DNA from: Magnaporthiopsis rhizophila
Lineage: Eukaryota > Ascomycota > Sordariomycetes > Magnaporthales > Magnaporthaceae
NCBI GenBank assembly: GCA_003049465.1
Contig: PYSS01000146.1
Span: forward strand, 5,378-69,377
DNA: 64,000 bases
Direction of reading: 5' to 3'
The notes beneath the pieces were generated by a model. That model did no database searches. It saw only the letters and a list, made by a program, of their open reading frames with translations, and was not told where the DNA came from. The translations under genes and the position numbers were made by a program. Positions 1 through 11,849 of the stretch are shown piece after piece; position 1 is the stretch's first letter; the number at the start of each line of letters is the position of its first letter.

Positions 1-39
<39 letters not shown>
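1..39. repeat. Poly-A homopolymer at window edge
   Basis: The first 39 bases are all A and the run reaches the window edge, so its true length is unknown. On the minus strand it is a poly-T run in what appears to be the second intron of the IRC6 gene, just after a GTTGGT donor. Homopolymers this long are prone to length error in sequencing. Confidence 0.9.
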
Positions 40-41
<2 letters not shown>

Positions 42-78
42 CCGTAGCGCATGTAAAAGGAAAAAGGCGGAGACCAAC

Positions 79-716
79 CGCCAAACTCATTCCTCAGCCC
101 CCCCTCCCCGTCACCGCGCCTAGGCCCGGCATGGACAAACTCCAGCCCCGCCTCGGCGCAGCACTCCTCCCACTCGCCCAGCACGTCCTCGTCCTCGCCG
201 CCACATCCTCCTCCTCCCGCAACCAGCGCCTCGCCCACCCCGACCGCGAGTCCGACCCCATCCCACTCCCAGCCGCCCAGCCCCTCGCGGACGACGCGGC
301 CTACCGCCGAGACCAGATCCCTACTGCTGGTGCCGTTCCCGCCCAGCGGAAAGACGACGGCGACGGCGCCGAGCACGCCCAGAACCTCCCGCGCCTCGTC
401 CGACAGGAACGAATCGGCCCAGTCGCCCGGCGCGCCGCCGACGGTGTCGAGCCACACGGGCACCGAGGCCGCGTAGTAGGCCGTCTTGAGCGCCAGCTCG
501 TGCGTCGTGCCTGCCAGCCCCGGCCCGCTGTCGTCATCGTCGACGACTGGGGCTGGGGTTGGGTGGGAGCCCGTGAGGTCTTTGGGGATAGTTTTCGTCA
601 GCATGATACCTATAGTTATCGATGGTGGGGTTCGAACCTTTGATGAACTTGCTCAGCAGCTCGGCATCGCTTTCTAGCGACACGGCCAGGACTCGTCTTG
701 GGTTTGAGATTTCCAT
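79..716 (-). CDS. IRC6: Irc6 / p34-AAGAB-like adaptin-binding protein, 5' part
   Basis: Partial gene, cut by the left edge. Irc6 and its animal relative p34 (AAGAB) have a small-GTPase-like fold and bind clathrin adaptor complexes in vesicle traffic. Exon 1 (716-638) starts MEISNPRRVLAVSL. A 58-nt intron (637-580) with a CTGAC branch site and CAAAG acceptor joins it to exon 2 (579-79), giving the conserved FIK-DLTG and GTTHELALKTAYYAASVPVWLD segments. Exon 2 ends at NEFGG with a GTTGGT donor at 78, after which the poly-T tract begins. The upstream ATG at 758 in the same frame is possible, but family members begin at MEISNPRR. The identification rests on recognition of the family N-terminus and the TTH..LKTAYY block. 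The C-terminal part is outside the window. Confidence 0.85.
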
Positions 717-1689
717 CTCTGATTGGTTCTGGAAACTGAGTGTGATCCAGCTAATCACACCAAGACATCTGTGTCCGGGCTGCCTCTGTTTTGAAAAGAT
801 TCAAGCCAAAATGTATGCTTTCGAGAGATTGAGCATTCGGGAATGACGTTAGTTGATTGCAGTGTTTGGTGGGGCAGGAGCCTGTGGCTGACAAAGTCGC
901 CCAACGTCTCATGTCACGACTAAGGATAAAGCACAGCATGCTTTGCAAACCAAACGACACACAACCTACGCGTGATCTGTAATCATCAAGCTACGCCGAC
1001 GCTTCTTTCAATCAGAGTGATTTTCATTTTACTATATGTATGCCAGCCAGCTTTTAGCTATCAAGATCAGCATCCCCTACCTAATCGAAAGCAACCACAC
1101 TGTCACGACGAGGAACAGAATGACAACACCTCGCCAGTATAGGAGCAGGTGCTGGCTCGCAATGGAATAGAGATTTCGGCTTAACAATCTAAGTGCTCGA
1201 CAAAGGTGAGTGCAAACAATGCATGCAGGCCAGAGCATAAAATACAAAAATTATGCATCGCCATTGACTCCATCTCACAAAAGCGCCCCTAACAAGGGCG
1301 GCCTAGGCTATGCTATGCTTTCAGTCACAAACCAAACCGAGAGAAGTCGTCACGGCTCATTCTCGATTGTTCTCGGCCAGAATGCCGCCCGACCCGTCCT
1401 ACGCCCACATGCTTGTCAGCCATTCGCCCAGCCTCGTCGCGAGATCCGCATCTCTCCCCGCAGATGGCATAGCTATTGGACGAGCGCTGAGGCTGCGGCG
1501 GCGGATAGAAGGCGACTCGCGTGGCTGCGTGTGCCACCGAGGCGACGACGCCGATTCCTCGGCTCCTGCCTGACCTTCGTCATCAATCGAGAAATCTGTA
1601 AACACCTTCTGGCGCCTCGGACCGGTTTTGGATACGGCGGCGGCATCCTTTGGCGACTCGGCCGTGTCAACCGTGCTTGGGACGCCATG
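717..1689. other. Intergenic: IRC6 5' flank and ABC gene 3' flank
   Basis: About 970 bp between the start of IRC6 and the end of the ABC transporter, both on the minus strand. It should hold the IRC6 promoter and the ABC-gene 3' UTR. Short open frames exist on both strands but none resembles a protein family. No repeat or RNA gene was recognised. Confidence 0.5.
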
Positions 1690-4600
1690 CTATGACGCGG
1701 TCGCCCCATCGCCGTTGGCAGCCGGCTCCTCGAGATCAATCAGTGTGCCCTGTCCCTTCTTGCTCTCCCATGCCTTCTTGGCCGACTTGGCCAGCACGTC
1801 GTAGTCACCACTCATGTCGCACATGCCCCGGAAGCTCCCGCTCGCCTTTTGCATCAGCTCCCAAGGATGTCCGTACTCGGCGACGGCGCCCTTGTCCAGA
1901 ACGAGGACCTTGTCATAGTCCACGATCGTCTGCAGTCGGTGCGCAATGGTAATTATGGTCGCGTCCTTCATCTCCCGGATCGTCTCTTGGATCTTGGAGT
2001 CGGTTGCGTAATCGATCGATGCCGTGGCCTCGTCCATCACCAGCACGGACGGCTCCTTGAGCATCGCCCGCGCTAGGCAGAGGAGTTGCCGCTGGCCCTG
2101 CGAGAGGTTCGATCCGGACTCGGACACGGATGAGGAGAGGTTCAGGAAGATGTTCTTGTTGGTGCTCGGTGCCGACGTCGTAGGGCTGGCTAAGCCGTCA
2201 GAAACGTTCGGCACGGCGTCCACAAAGCTTGGCGGGCTGCTGCCGCCGGTCGACTCGTCCGGCAAGATGAGCTGCACGCGGCGAAGCGCCTTGAAAATTT
2301 GCTCGTCCGTAAAGAGATTGAAGGGGTCCAGGTTGGACCTGATTGTACCCATGAAGAGGGTTGGCTCCTGCGGCACGATGGTGATGGCCTCTCTCAGGTC
2401 GCGGAGACCAATCAGACCAATGTCGATGCCGTCGATGAGAATCTTGCCTTCGTCTGCCTCGAGTGCGCGGAAGATGGCCAGGGCAAGGGAGCTCTTGCCG
2501 GCCCCGGTCCGGCCCACGATGCCCACCTTCTCGTGGGCGTCAATCTTAAAGGTGAGGTTTCGTAGGACGGGGTCGAGTTCCTTGCGGTAGCGCGTGGTGT
2601 AGTTGATGAACTCGACCGCTCCGGAGCTGGGCCAGTTTGGCGGCGGCCTGTTCTTCTCCACGATAGGATCTGCCTCCTGCTCCACGTCAAGGTACTCCTT
2701 GACACGCTCGACCGAGTTCATGTTCTGTTCGTTCAGGGCGTAGAGCCTGACAAGCCAGAGGATGTTCTCGGCGAAGCCGATGGCGTAGCTCAGCGACAAG
2801 CCGGCAGAGCCCGGATCGATGGTGCCTATGCTGAGGATGACGAATACGCCGGCAAAGAAAGCGACGAGATCGCCCAGAAGATCCGTACGGAAAGCAAGCC
2901 ATCTGTTAGCTGCCCACAAGTAGATGAACGGCCGCAGCTGCGCGTTGATGCGCGCCATGTTGTCCCGAACGAATCGCCGCTCTTCCCCGTACGCACGGAT
3001 CGTGGTGACGCCGCTCAGGGTCTCGCCAAACTGCTGGAACAGAGGGCTGCGCTGAACAGACTCCAGACGCTTGAGGTCGCGCGAAGCGGCGAGGTAGTAC
3101 TTTCCGAGGAAAACGTAAGCGGCAGTGATGAAGACGCCAGAGACAAGGAACCCAGGCGTAACGGCGGCGATCAGGGTCACGGTGACAACGATGCCAAGGG
3201 CGCAGCTCATAACCCCAATGGCGATGGGGGCCACTTCCTGATCAACCGCCTCGAGATCCTTGCTGAACCGGTTCATCATCTGGCCCAGGGGGGTGACGTC
3301 GAAGAACTTGAATTTGGCCCTGGAAACTGCGCCCATAAGCTGGCTGTGCAGCTTCCAAGAGGCCGTCAGAGAACCAAAGAAGATCCAGAGGTCGCGAATG
3401 AAGGCTGTCAGAGCACCCGCGAGACCGATAATCCCCAGCACAACCAGGTAGTACTGAACATTGACCTCCGGGCTCATGGCCACTTGAAGAGCGGTAGTGT
3501 TCGAATCCATCTTAAGCTGATCCTTGACGTAAGTAGACACCGAGGCCATGTACGTGGGGGTGAAGGATTGAGCGCCGTAGGAAAGCGAGTTGATGTTGAA
3601 CTGGATCTTGGAGACTTCTTCGGTGTACTGGTTCGCCCACGTCTTGATCCAAAGGTTGGAGGCAACGCCGCTGATCTGCTGGAGGATGAAGACGATCATG
3701 GCGACGGCCCAGAACCACCACGATCCCATGGAGCTGAGGTATAGCTTCATCACGGACCACTTGACAGCGCCCGTTACCTTGGCTTCCTCCATTGCGTCCT
3801 GCTTCTTCTGGGGCTTTTGGACCTGGGGCTTGGACAAATGATCGCCACCATTGGCATCGAACACAGTATCGCCGCCGCTGGTCTCGCCGACGCTAGAGGG
3901 GACGCGCGAAGGAATCCTCGAGATGCTGGGAGTGCCGGGCTTCGACTTTTGGGCAACCTGGATCTCCTCGCCTAGAACGCCAGACGCGATCATGTCCTGA
4001 GGGGGCCCCTGGCTTGTTATCCTGCCGTTGTTCATGGCGACCACATGGTCGGAGTATGGCACGCAGAGCGGAATGTTGTGCGAAACCAAGATGCAAGTCC
4101 GGTTGCGCATGAGCGGGCCCTTGATGCAGTTGTTGAAGATCCACTGAGCCGTGTGAGAATCGACAGCGCTGAGGCAGTCGTCCAGGAGGAGGTGTTTCGA
4201 GTTGGAGTAGACAGCCCGTGCAAGCGAAATGCGTTGCTTCTGGCCGCCCGACAGCGTAATTCCCTTCTCGCCCACCAGAGTCTCGTCGCCATTGTCCAAA
4301 ATCTCGAGATCACGCTCGAGCGCGCAGGCAATGATAACATCGTGGTAGCGTTTCTCGTCGAAGGGCGCCGAGAAGAGAATATTGTCCTTGATGTTCGCGT
4401 TCACCAGCCAGGCCTGCTGGGCGACGTAGGCGCACGTCTCAGCAAGGCCCGTCTCGGGATCCGCACGCACATCCTCACGGCTCCTGCCACCAGGGAGGAA
4501 CACGCGCCCCTTGATCAGAGTCATCTCACCAAGCAGAGCCATGAGCAGCGACGTCTTTCCGGATCCGGTGGGGCCGGTGATAACGTTGAGCTTGCCGATT

Positions 4601-6934
4601 TGGAAGTCAATGTCAATGTCGAGCAGCCGGAATGCCTGGGAACCATCCTCAGCAACGACATCCTTGCCGCCCCAGATGAAGGTCGCCTCCCGTAAACCGA
4701 CGACGCGTTTCCCGTTCTCGTCCAGATTGTCCTCGCCGAGCTGCTCAAACTTGTCCGTTTCCTCCTCGGTGAGAAACTCCTCGATACGGTCGACTGAGAC
4801 CTTGGCCTCCTGAACGTGGGCGAGCATGTCGCCGAGCTGATCCAGGGGGTAGCGCAGCAGCATAAAGAGCGAGATGGACGTGAAGGCGATCGAGGGGTAG
4901 AGAGGCTTCTTCTCAATCATGGTGTAGACCAGGAAGGAGAAGAAAGTGATCAGGATCGGAACGGTGTTCCAGACCGCCACGGCGCACGCCCAGACAAGGT
5001 AACGCGCCTTGAGAGCTTTGAGCTCTGCCTTGCGCTTCTCATCGACTATGCTGCTGAACCGGTGTTCCCAGGCAAAGTACTTGATGATGCGGATGTTCTG
5101 AAGGATCTCGTTCGTGGTGTGTATCCGCTTGTCAGTAGCAGCCATGATAGTCTTCTGGGTCGAGTTGAAAGCCTTTCCAAACGCAATGTTGATGGGAAGC
5201 AGAGCCGCCATGACAACGAAGCCTGGGATGGCGCTCAGACCAAGTACCCGGTAGAGGAGGACGACGGACACCAGCAATTGCGTGGGCGCGGAAGCGACGA
5301 GGAAGTGCAAGTACGCCGTGACTTCGGATACTTTGAAGCTGTCGACCGACATGAGATTAATGATGGTCCCGAGGTTAGCCTGCTCGTCCGATTCCCCGTC
5401 TTTCTTGGCGTTCTTTCTCGCGTCGGCGTCGTTGGCCTTCTTCTTATCGTCTTTGCCGCCCAGGCCAAGCATCCTCTTGATCCTGGCGAGCTTGCCAACC
5501 TTTGCGTCGTCCTTCTTGTCGGCGCCGAGAACAGTATCCTTGCCAGCAGCAGCTTTGCGACGCAGAGCTTTAGCGTAGATGTCACCAATCAGGATGGCGC
5601 GGATGTTGATGCAGATCTTGCGGCCTATCCAGAGCGCACGATTATCTGCCAAGGAGCGGATGATGTCGGTGACGGGAAGTAGGATGACGTAGAGCCAGAG
5701 GACATTGCGGGGTGCGCTATCTGGGTCCTCGACGTACTCCAGGATAGCCTTGAGGAGCATGGTGGGGGCAAAAGTAAAGAATCCCGAGAGCACGGCCCAG
5801 CCGGCCTGGGCAATCAGCATGGCCTTGAAATAGCTTAGCAGGTGGAAGGACAGGGCCGACGTCTTCTTGATCTGGCGATAGTGGGACAGGACGGCGGCGG
5901 CCTTGTCCTTGGGCAGCAGGTTCCAGATCTTGTCCATCTCAAAGGGCTCCTTGTAGCCTTGGCGCACGATGGAATCGACCCAAGAAAAGGTGAAGGACGA
6001 GAAAAGCGAAGCAAGTTTCTCCCGCGAAGGCGGAATCCCGTCCTCCCACTCAAGTAGGACCGTCTTATTGCCCTTGCGCGTGGTGATGGCCATGACAAAC
6101 AGCAGCGTGGTCAGAGAGAACTCGACGATCACCAGTATCTGGCTCAGCTGCGACATCGGATGAACGAGGACAGAGCGGAAGATGGCAAGGGTAAAAAGCC
6201 ACTGGCAGCTGTATATGGCGGCGGTGTGGTTCCAGAGGTGCGGCACCCGCCATCGCGTGCTGCCGAGAAAGAGGCGGAGCGAGGCGAGGACGAGGACGTA
6301 GACCCAGGTGGTCAGGCCGACGACGGCGGGAGTGAGCGAGGGGCGCGAGGTGTCCCGCTTGAGCAGTGCAATGGCATTGACGGCGACCAGGCCGGCGATG
6401 GCGAGCTCCTCGACGACGATCGAAAGGGTCTGGGCAGGGGGCTTGTCGGCCTGGACAATGGAGCCCCTGGTTGTGGTCTTCACGAGCGTCAGACGGCCCC
6501 CGTTAATGGCCAACCCCTCATCGTCGTCGTCGTCGGAGTTACCGGCAAGCGGCTCGTCGGGCGGGAGGTCCGTGTGCTGGCGGGCGGCATTTTCGGGTTC
6601 CGGGATCGGCGCATACGAATCATTCCCTCGTTTTAGCCTGCCGGCGGCTCGGTAGATGCTCTGGAAGCCGAGGTTGAAAAACGATAAGATTATGACGGTC
6701 GCCGGGAGGAGAATCCTCAGGTAGCTTGCAGGAACGAAATATGGTGGTCAGCGTCAGAAGCATATATATGCCAGAAACAAAAGACGACAACCAAAGGTGA
6801 TTGGACCCCCGCCGATGGGAACACAAGCCCAAGACAGGGGAGCTGTGGCGGCGCCTCGGGACTCACTCATGCTGAAAACAATGCGTCAGATCATCAGTCC
6901 GCCATATCGGCCACTCGCATTCTCCAATACCCAT
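1690..6934 (-). CDS. ABCC-type full ABC transporter (Ybt1/MRP-like)
   Basis: Predicted 1,700-residue ATP-driven exporter of the ABCC (MRP) subfamily; relatives such as yeast Ybt1 sit in the vacuolar membrane and move bile acids or conjugates. Exon 1 (6934-6867) encodes CEWPIW..DDLTHCF, the usual N-terminus of this group. A 142-nt intron (6866-6725, GTGAGT..CAAG) leads to exon 2 (6724-1690) with DYLRILLPAT. Order: N-terminal TM0 segments, TMD1, NBD1 (Walker A GPTGSGKT near 740, signature LSGGQKQR near 849, Walker B LLLDDCLSAVD), a charged linker, TMD2, then NBD2 (GRTGAGKSS near 1429, LSQGQRQ near 1564, VLVMDEATASID). NBD1 has Asp in place of the catalytic Glu after Walker B, typical of ABCC. 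A second in-frame ATG lies 5 codons upstream (6949). The substrate cannot be told from sequence. Confidence 0.93.
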
Positions 6935-7150
6935 TGTTGTGTGTCGCATGCGGCTCCGCGCTGCCAAGGGCAGACAGGAGCGGCGAGGGCGGAGGCGTCC
7001 AGTTCTCGGCTGTGCGAATTGTGCAAATGGATTAGATACAGTTAGTGCTGCAGCGACCTGGCAAAGGCGGCTGAAGTGAGGACGGCAGAGGCAGCACAAC
7101 AGGACTTGGCCGGAGAACAGATGCCCAGGAACGGAAGTAAGGAAGGGTCT

Positions 7151-7168
7151 CCAGCTATTTAAAGCTGG
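7151..7168. promoter_or_regulatory. Palindromic TATA-like box upstream of the ABC gene
   Basis: A short inverted repeat, CCAGCT-ATTTAA-AGCTGG, has a TTTAAA core and lies about 220 bp upstream of the transporter start codon. It could serve as a TATA-type core or a dimeric factor site. The call rests only on the palindrome and its position. Confidence 0.25.
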
Positions 7169-8364
7169 GAACAGATGGGGGGAAGGAAGAGCAAGAGCGA
7201 AATAGCTGGGCCGAGGGAACGATCGGGATGCACGCGCTGCTGAAGTTGGGGGGAAAGAATTGACAGGGCCCATTGACGAAGGCGGGCCCCGGGCGGGTGG
7301 AGTCTATGGGGTACATGCAGGGTCGGCCTTCCCAAGGTTGGAGGTTCCGATGGCCACCGGCGTGGAGCCAAGGCGGGCGGAAGTGTCGATGCACACACCC
7401 GGTGCTGGCGGACCAATTTCATGGCTGACAATAGGGCATTCGGATATCAAACGGTTTACCACATGGAAGCTATTTTAGCTAAGCCAAGATAGGCGATAAC
7501 AAGAAAGTACTGAGAGCGACGGGTGTGCACGGACTCCAAAGTGACGGGAACCCGCGGATTGACTTCTGAGATTGTCCACATGCAGCCATCCTACGTCCAT
7601 GGCCGGGCAAGGTGAACCGTGGAGCTCCTCCTTCACCGACCGGAACACTCCTCGACAAGCATCCAAACAAGTCCTGGGAAAAGGTAAAAGACAAGGATAT
7701 ATTGTTCATCATGATGAAATACCCCGAATCGCTAGACTAGGGCGCCTATGCCCCGAGAAAAAAAAGAAGGAAAAAAAAAACCGTCATAAACCGTCATGAA
7801 CCCCACCCGAGTTTGGGTTCTGTGGCGTCCGTCCATCCTGTCAGACCTGGGAAATTCGAGCTTCCGTTGCGGCTCTTTCTCTGACGGGACGGTGAGATGA
7901 CCCTTTCGGTCTCAGGTTGAGAGGAACGAGCACAAAAAAAAGATGGAACATGTCGGCGGCTATCAACCGCCCGGCCGGGACGTGAGTCTCTGCCACGCAG
8001 GCACACACGCACAGAGCACCTACGCCCGAGCGCCGCCAGTCGTCATTTTACGCAAGGATCTCCGTTGTCGGCTGGCCTGTTCACCGTTCTGCTGCCCTCT
8101 TCAGTCTAACGCTACGCGAGTCCGTCCAACAACACCCTCACTTCCTTTCTCTCCCTCCATCGTCGAGTCCCGAGGTTCATGTGGGTGACTCATGCCGGTA
8201 AACCTACATATTGTTGCTACCCAGTTGCGCTGTAACACACCTTTGGAGCCGCCATTTCGTCACCTGCTTCCTGAAAAGGAGGGTCTGGGGAATAAATGAG
8301 TGGTATGTGGATAAAAAAGGTAGGACAAGAACGGGCGCGTGGGAGCGCCGCATCGCCGCCCTCT

Positions 8365-8515
8365 CACCCCGCCCACAAAATCGTTGAGAAATGTTCCTTC
8401 TTAGTATAAAATATGTTATTTCGCGTGAAGTTACGGTTGATCGAAAATCACTAGGTTGTGCACTTTCAAAGGGAAGCGTGTTGTTGAGCGTCTCGACGAT
8501 TTTGTGGGTGGGGTG
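8365..8515 (+). mobile_element. MITE-like element, copy 1 (151 bp, 5-bp TSD)
   Basis: A short non-autonomous element bounded by 25-bp terminal inverted repeats starting CACCCCGCCCACAAAATCG, with 2 mismatches between the arms. It is flanked on both sides by CCTCT (8360-8364 and 8516-8520), a 5-bp target site duplication. Its right arm (about 90 bp) matches the left arm of the copy at 34774-35148 in inverted orientation. It has no coding capacity. CAC termini with a 5-bp duplication recall Transib-type DNA transposons, but no transposase was seen, so superfamily assignment is open. Confidence 0.85.
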
Positions 8516-9596
8516 CCTCTCCGACTTTTCCACTCTCGCATGGTTTCTCCACCTGCATGCGTTCTGCAAGCACAAGGGCACAGAGGAGGTGTCATGGCCC
8601 TCCACATTCCGTACCACCACACCGCAGAGGTCAATAACGTCTAGTTGATCCCCGATTACGGCATGATGCACACACAGCTTCCCCGACTTTTTTTGGGGGA
8701 GCCGCACGCTGTTTTTGTTAATTGGCTCGGTGCCCTGTGCCGCTTATGCCGCCGACTTTTTCTTTGTGCTAATGGCGCGACCGACTACCCGAAAAGCGCC
8801 ACGGGCGGTCGAGACCAGACGAGTCGGCGGGAACGTCGTCATGAACCGGCGAGCTGAGATAGGAAGGTGGGTCGTGATGAGAATCGAAATCCGAGCTCCG
8901 ACGTCTACGGAGGGGGCCCTCAGCATGGCACCATGACACAGCTCAGAACACTGCTTCGTGCGGGCTTGAAAAACGTGAATTTTATTTGAAGAAAAGAAAA
9001 AACAGCTGGGACCTGAGGAGGGACCGATCGACTACGTTAAATTCTCGCCTTCACAATTGGATGTCTTCTTTTTCAAATTCATCCCATACTATCAGCGTGA
9101 ATAGCTTGGGCAAGCTGTCGATATTTAGTTTGCAAACTTGGGACGTTGGCTTGTACTCCAGATAGGAATCACTCGCAGACCAGTCGGCCGAGATAACACC
9201 AGCTCGTCGATCGTCACTACGTCATTGATTCTACTAACACAACCCAATATACAACCGCCCCGCGGCATCCATTTGCTGTCTATCAAGTACGGCCTGCAAG
9301 CGCCATGTCCCTTTCCCAGTCCCACCTAGACAAGCCCAAGATAACAAACCGGAAACTCAGCTTTTCTCAAGTCTCGCGTGCCTGACCGGGAGATCCGCGT
9401 CATTGCTACAGATGCAAACCAGAAATTCCACTTTTGCGCCCCATTTTTTACTTGTCCAATAGGTATCCGTCCCAGACACGCGTAGCAGGCCGCTCCTGTA
9501 GAAATATCCCCGCATATCATTACAGATTGAGTTAAACGACCACATTGGAGCGAAGATGGGTTTAGGTGCTGACACTCAAAAACAAGAGCGTCCAAT

Positions 9597-11262
9597 CTAG
9601 CCCATGATCATCCCCTTCATGCCAGCAATATCGCCCTCCTTGGCAGCGATCTCAAAATATCCGTAGATGATGCTATTAGGCGCATGTTAGTATTAGGTCG
9701 CATCAATCACATGGTTTCATGGAGAAATCGCTATTAGTGTTGCACTTACGTGACGGCAAGAAGGGTACCGGTGCCAGAGCCGAGAGCGCCCATGAGATCG
9801 CTGGCGACAGAGAGAGCACCAATGCAGGCACCGCCAAAGGCGGCAGCGGTGGGAATAATGCGCTTCAGCTCCTTGTACATGCTCTGGTCGCGGTGGCCGG
9901 CCATGACAAGGCCCTGGTCCTTGAGCTGCTTGGCAACGTCGCGGGGGCTCGAGCCGGAGACCTCAATCCAGGTCTTGGAGAAGACGGCGCAGGCAGTGAG
10001 CATGTAGGCAATGTACAGAACGGTGTGGATGGGGTCGACGAGGGCCTCCTTGAAGTTCATCGGGGGCGACATGTAGTAGGTGAGACCCGAGACGGCCGAC
10101 AGCTGAGAGGTGCCCTCCTTGGCCTCCCAGACGCCGAAGAGGCGGACCAGCAGATTCTCCGAGAAGCGCGAGTACAGCATCTGCGAGATGATGAAGATGT
10201 TGGACGACAGGGCGCTTTGCAGCATAATGGGCATGTTGGAGGTGTAAAACAGGCGGACGGGGTACGAGCCGCGGGCGCCACGCTGGCGCGACGACTTGAC
10301 GGGGATCTCGACGCGGAGGCCCTGCAGGTAGATGACGGCGGCGAAGACGACGAGGGTGGCCAGCAGGTTCATGATGTTGGGGAGGTTCTGGCGGTAGAAG
10401 GCCTCCTGCAGCGCGCGCTGCTTGTTGGGCCAGGTCATGAGCAGGTGGAAGAGCGCAATGACGGCGCCCTCGTACTCGGGGCCGCGACCGGTGTTGATGC
10501 TGGTGGGGGAGAAGGCCTTCCACATGATGGACTCGCAGATGTTGGTGGCGATGAACAGCGAAATGCCGCTGCCGAGGCCGTAGCCCTTTTGCAGGAGCTC
10601 GTCCAGGAGAATGACCATCATGCCGGCAATGAAGAGCTGCAGGATCAGGAGGAAGACGATACCAGCGCCGAGCTCCGAGGGGGGGCCGTAGAGGCCGGTG
10701 AAGACGTAGACGGTAGCGGTGCCGGCAGACAGGATGAAGGCAAACAGCTTCTGGGCGGTCTGGTAGAGCTCACGGTCGGACTTGAGGTCGAGGTTGACGT
10801 CGATCATGTGGGTGCCGGCCAGGAGCTGGAAAACCATGCCCGACGAGATGATGGGAGTGATTCCCAGCTCCATCAGCGTGCCTCGGTTACTAGCCATCAT
10901 CATGCGCAGCCAGTATAGCGGGTCGGAGGTGTCCGAGGACACAATGCCGTAGAGAGGCATCTGGCTCATGACCAGGAAGATGAGGAGGGTGAGACCCGTC
11001 CACATCAATTTTTGGTTGAAGGGGATCTTGGTCTCGGGCTGCTGGACCTCGGGGAGGAACGGCACGAAGGGCTTGACGAGGTCAAGAAACCGTACTAGAG
11101 GCAGCGATCGCACAGGTCAGCCCAAGCTGCTCAGATGGCAGACGACCTGCGCAGCAAGACGGGGAGGGCGCGGCCGCAGATTCAGACGAGGGCGACGAGG
11201 AGGCGCGTGGCGGCGGCCGAGGCAGGAGCGCATCGCGAGAGCAGCAACTTACAAGAACTCAT
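9597..11262 (-). CDS. SEC61: Sec61 alpha, ER protein translocation channel
   Basis: Pore-forming subunit of the endoplasmic-reticulum translocon, a multi-pass membrane protein that threads nascent secretory and membrane proteins. Three exons: a 10-nt first exon (11262-11253, ATGAGTTCTT), intron 11252-11095 (GTAAGT..CTCTAG), exon 2 (11094-9750), intron 9749-9673 (GTAAGT..AATAG), exon 3 (9672-9597). The joins give MSSLRFLDLVKPF at the start and IIYGYFEIAAKEGD..GMKGMIMG at the end, both conserved in fungal Sec61. Total 476 residues, the usual length. The plug-region sequence TDPLYW-type segment, the long cytosolic loops and ten hydrophobic helices are all present. It is divergent from the MOD5-like gene, 587 bp away. 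Confidence 0.97.
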
Positions 11263-11482
11263 GGTGGGCAATTATTTCCAAACACTCATCAAAAGGGGTG
11301 TTGAAGAAAGGAAGAAGGAGATTGCTGTCTGGTCGGTCGGGCGGACGAGGGAGGGCCGCGTCTGCGTTTTATCTTGACGGGAGAAAAGGAAACGAGGAAG
11401 GCCGCAGAAGGGCGCTGCTGGCAGATGTGGCTCCAACTTGGGAAATCTCAATAACTGCGATGTGTTCAAATTGCGGAAGTGG

Positions 11483-11518
11483 ATTGGGCTGGCACGTGAC
11501 CCGCGTCAATTGGATTGG
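11483..11518. promoter_or_regulatory. CCAAT-box cluster with CACGTG in the SEC61/MOD5 divergent promoter
   Basis: Within 36 bp there are three ATTGG (inverted CCAAT) pentamers at 11483, 11509 and 11514, and a CACGTGAC at 11493. The cluster lies between the divergent starts of SEC61 (11262) and the tRNA isopentenyltransferase (11850), about 230 and 330 bp from them. CCAAT is the target of the fungal HAP/CBC complex and CACGTG that of bHLH factors. Function here is inferred from motif clustering only. Confidence 0.4.
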
Positions 11519-11849
11519 GGAAAGGTGGGCCGACTCGCGGAAGGCTAACCAAACTGGAGCTTGGACCCCTGGTTTCGGAAGCCAACCAGAAAAAAAAAAG
11601 GAGACGGACCATTCGTGCATGGATGCCACGTTCAAAGCTGGCTTCCCCAGCTTCCAGCGACCCAATCCCTGAAGAATTCCAAGATAAACTTATTTCGCAA
11701 TCGGCTTGCTCAAGGGTCGGTTAACCTCGCGACCCATCGGGGGGCAGCAGACACGCTCGGTGGGCTGTATGTTGGCGAGGGCGCTGCCTGTGCGCTGTCT
11801 TTCTGCTTTGCGCCAGATTCCAAGCTCCTTGTTGCGTTATGACTCCAAC

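Larger units (their letters stand above)
6935..9596. other. Intergenic: 2.7 kb without recognisable gene
   Basis: This region lies between the start of the ABC transporter and the end of SEC61 (both minus strand). It contains the ABC promoter, one inverted-repeat element (8365-8515) and short A/T runs. Open frames of up to about 170 codons exist but cross the element or look like low-complexity shadows. No protein family or RNA gene was recognised. Confidence 0.5.

Noticed and set aside
618..640. GGTTCGAACC, resembling a tRNA T-loop
   Set aside because: The flanking bases do not form a T-stem or acceptor stem, and the site lies inside the IRC6 intron with good splice signals.
8204..8707. 167-codon minus-strand open frame
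   Set aside because: It runs straight through the inverted-repeat element at 8365-8515, so it is a by-product of non-coding sequence.
9719..10918. 399-codon plus-strand frame opposite SEC61
   Set aside because: It is the antisense shadow of a highly GC-biased, well-conserved SEC61 exon; the product is low-complexity Gly/Asp/Glu/Val.
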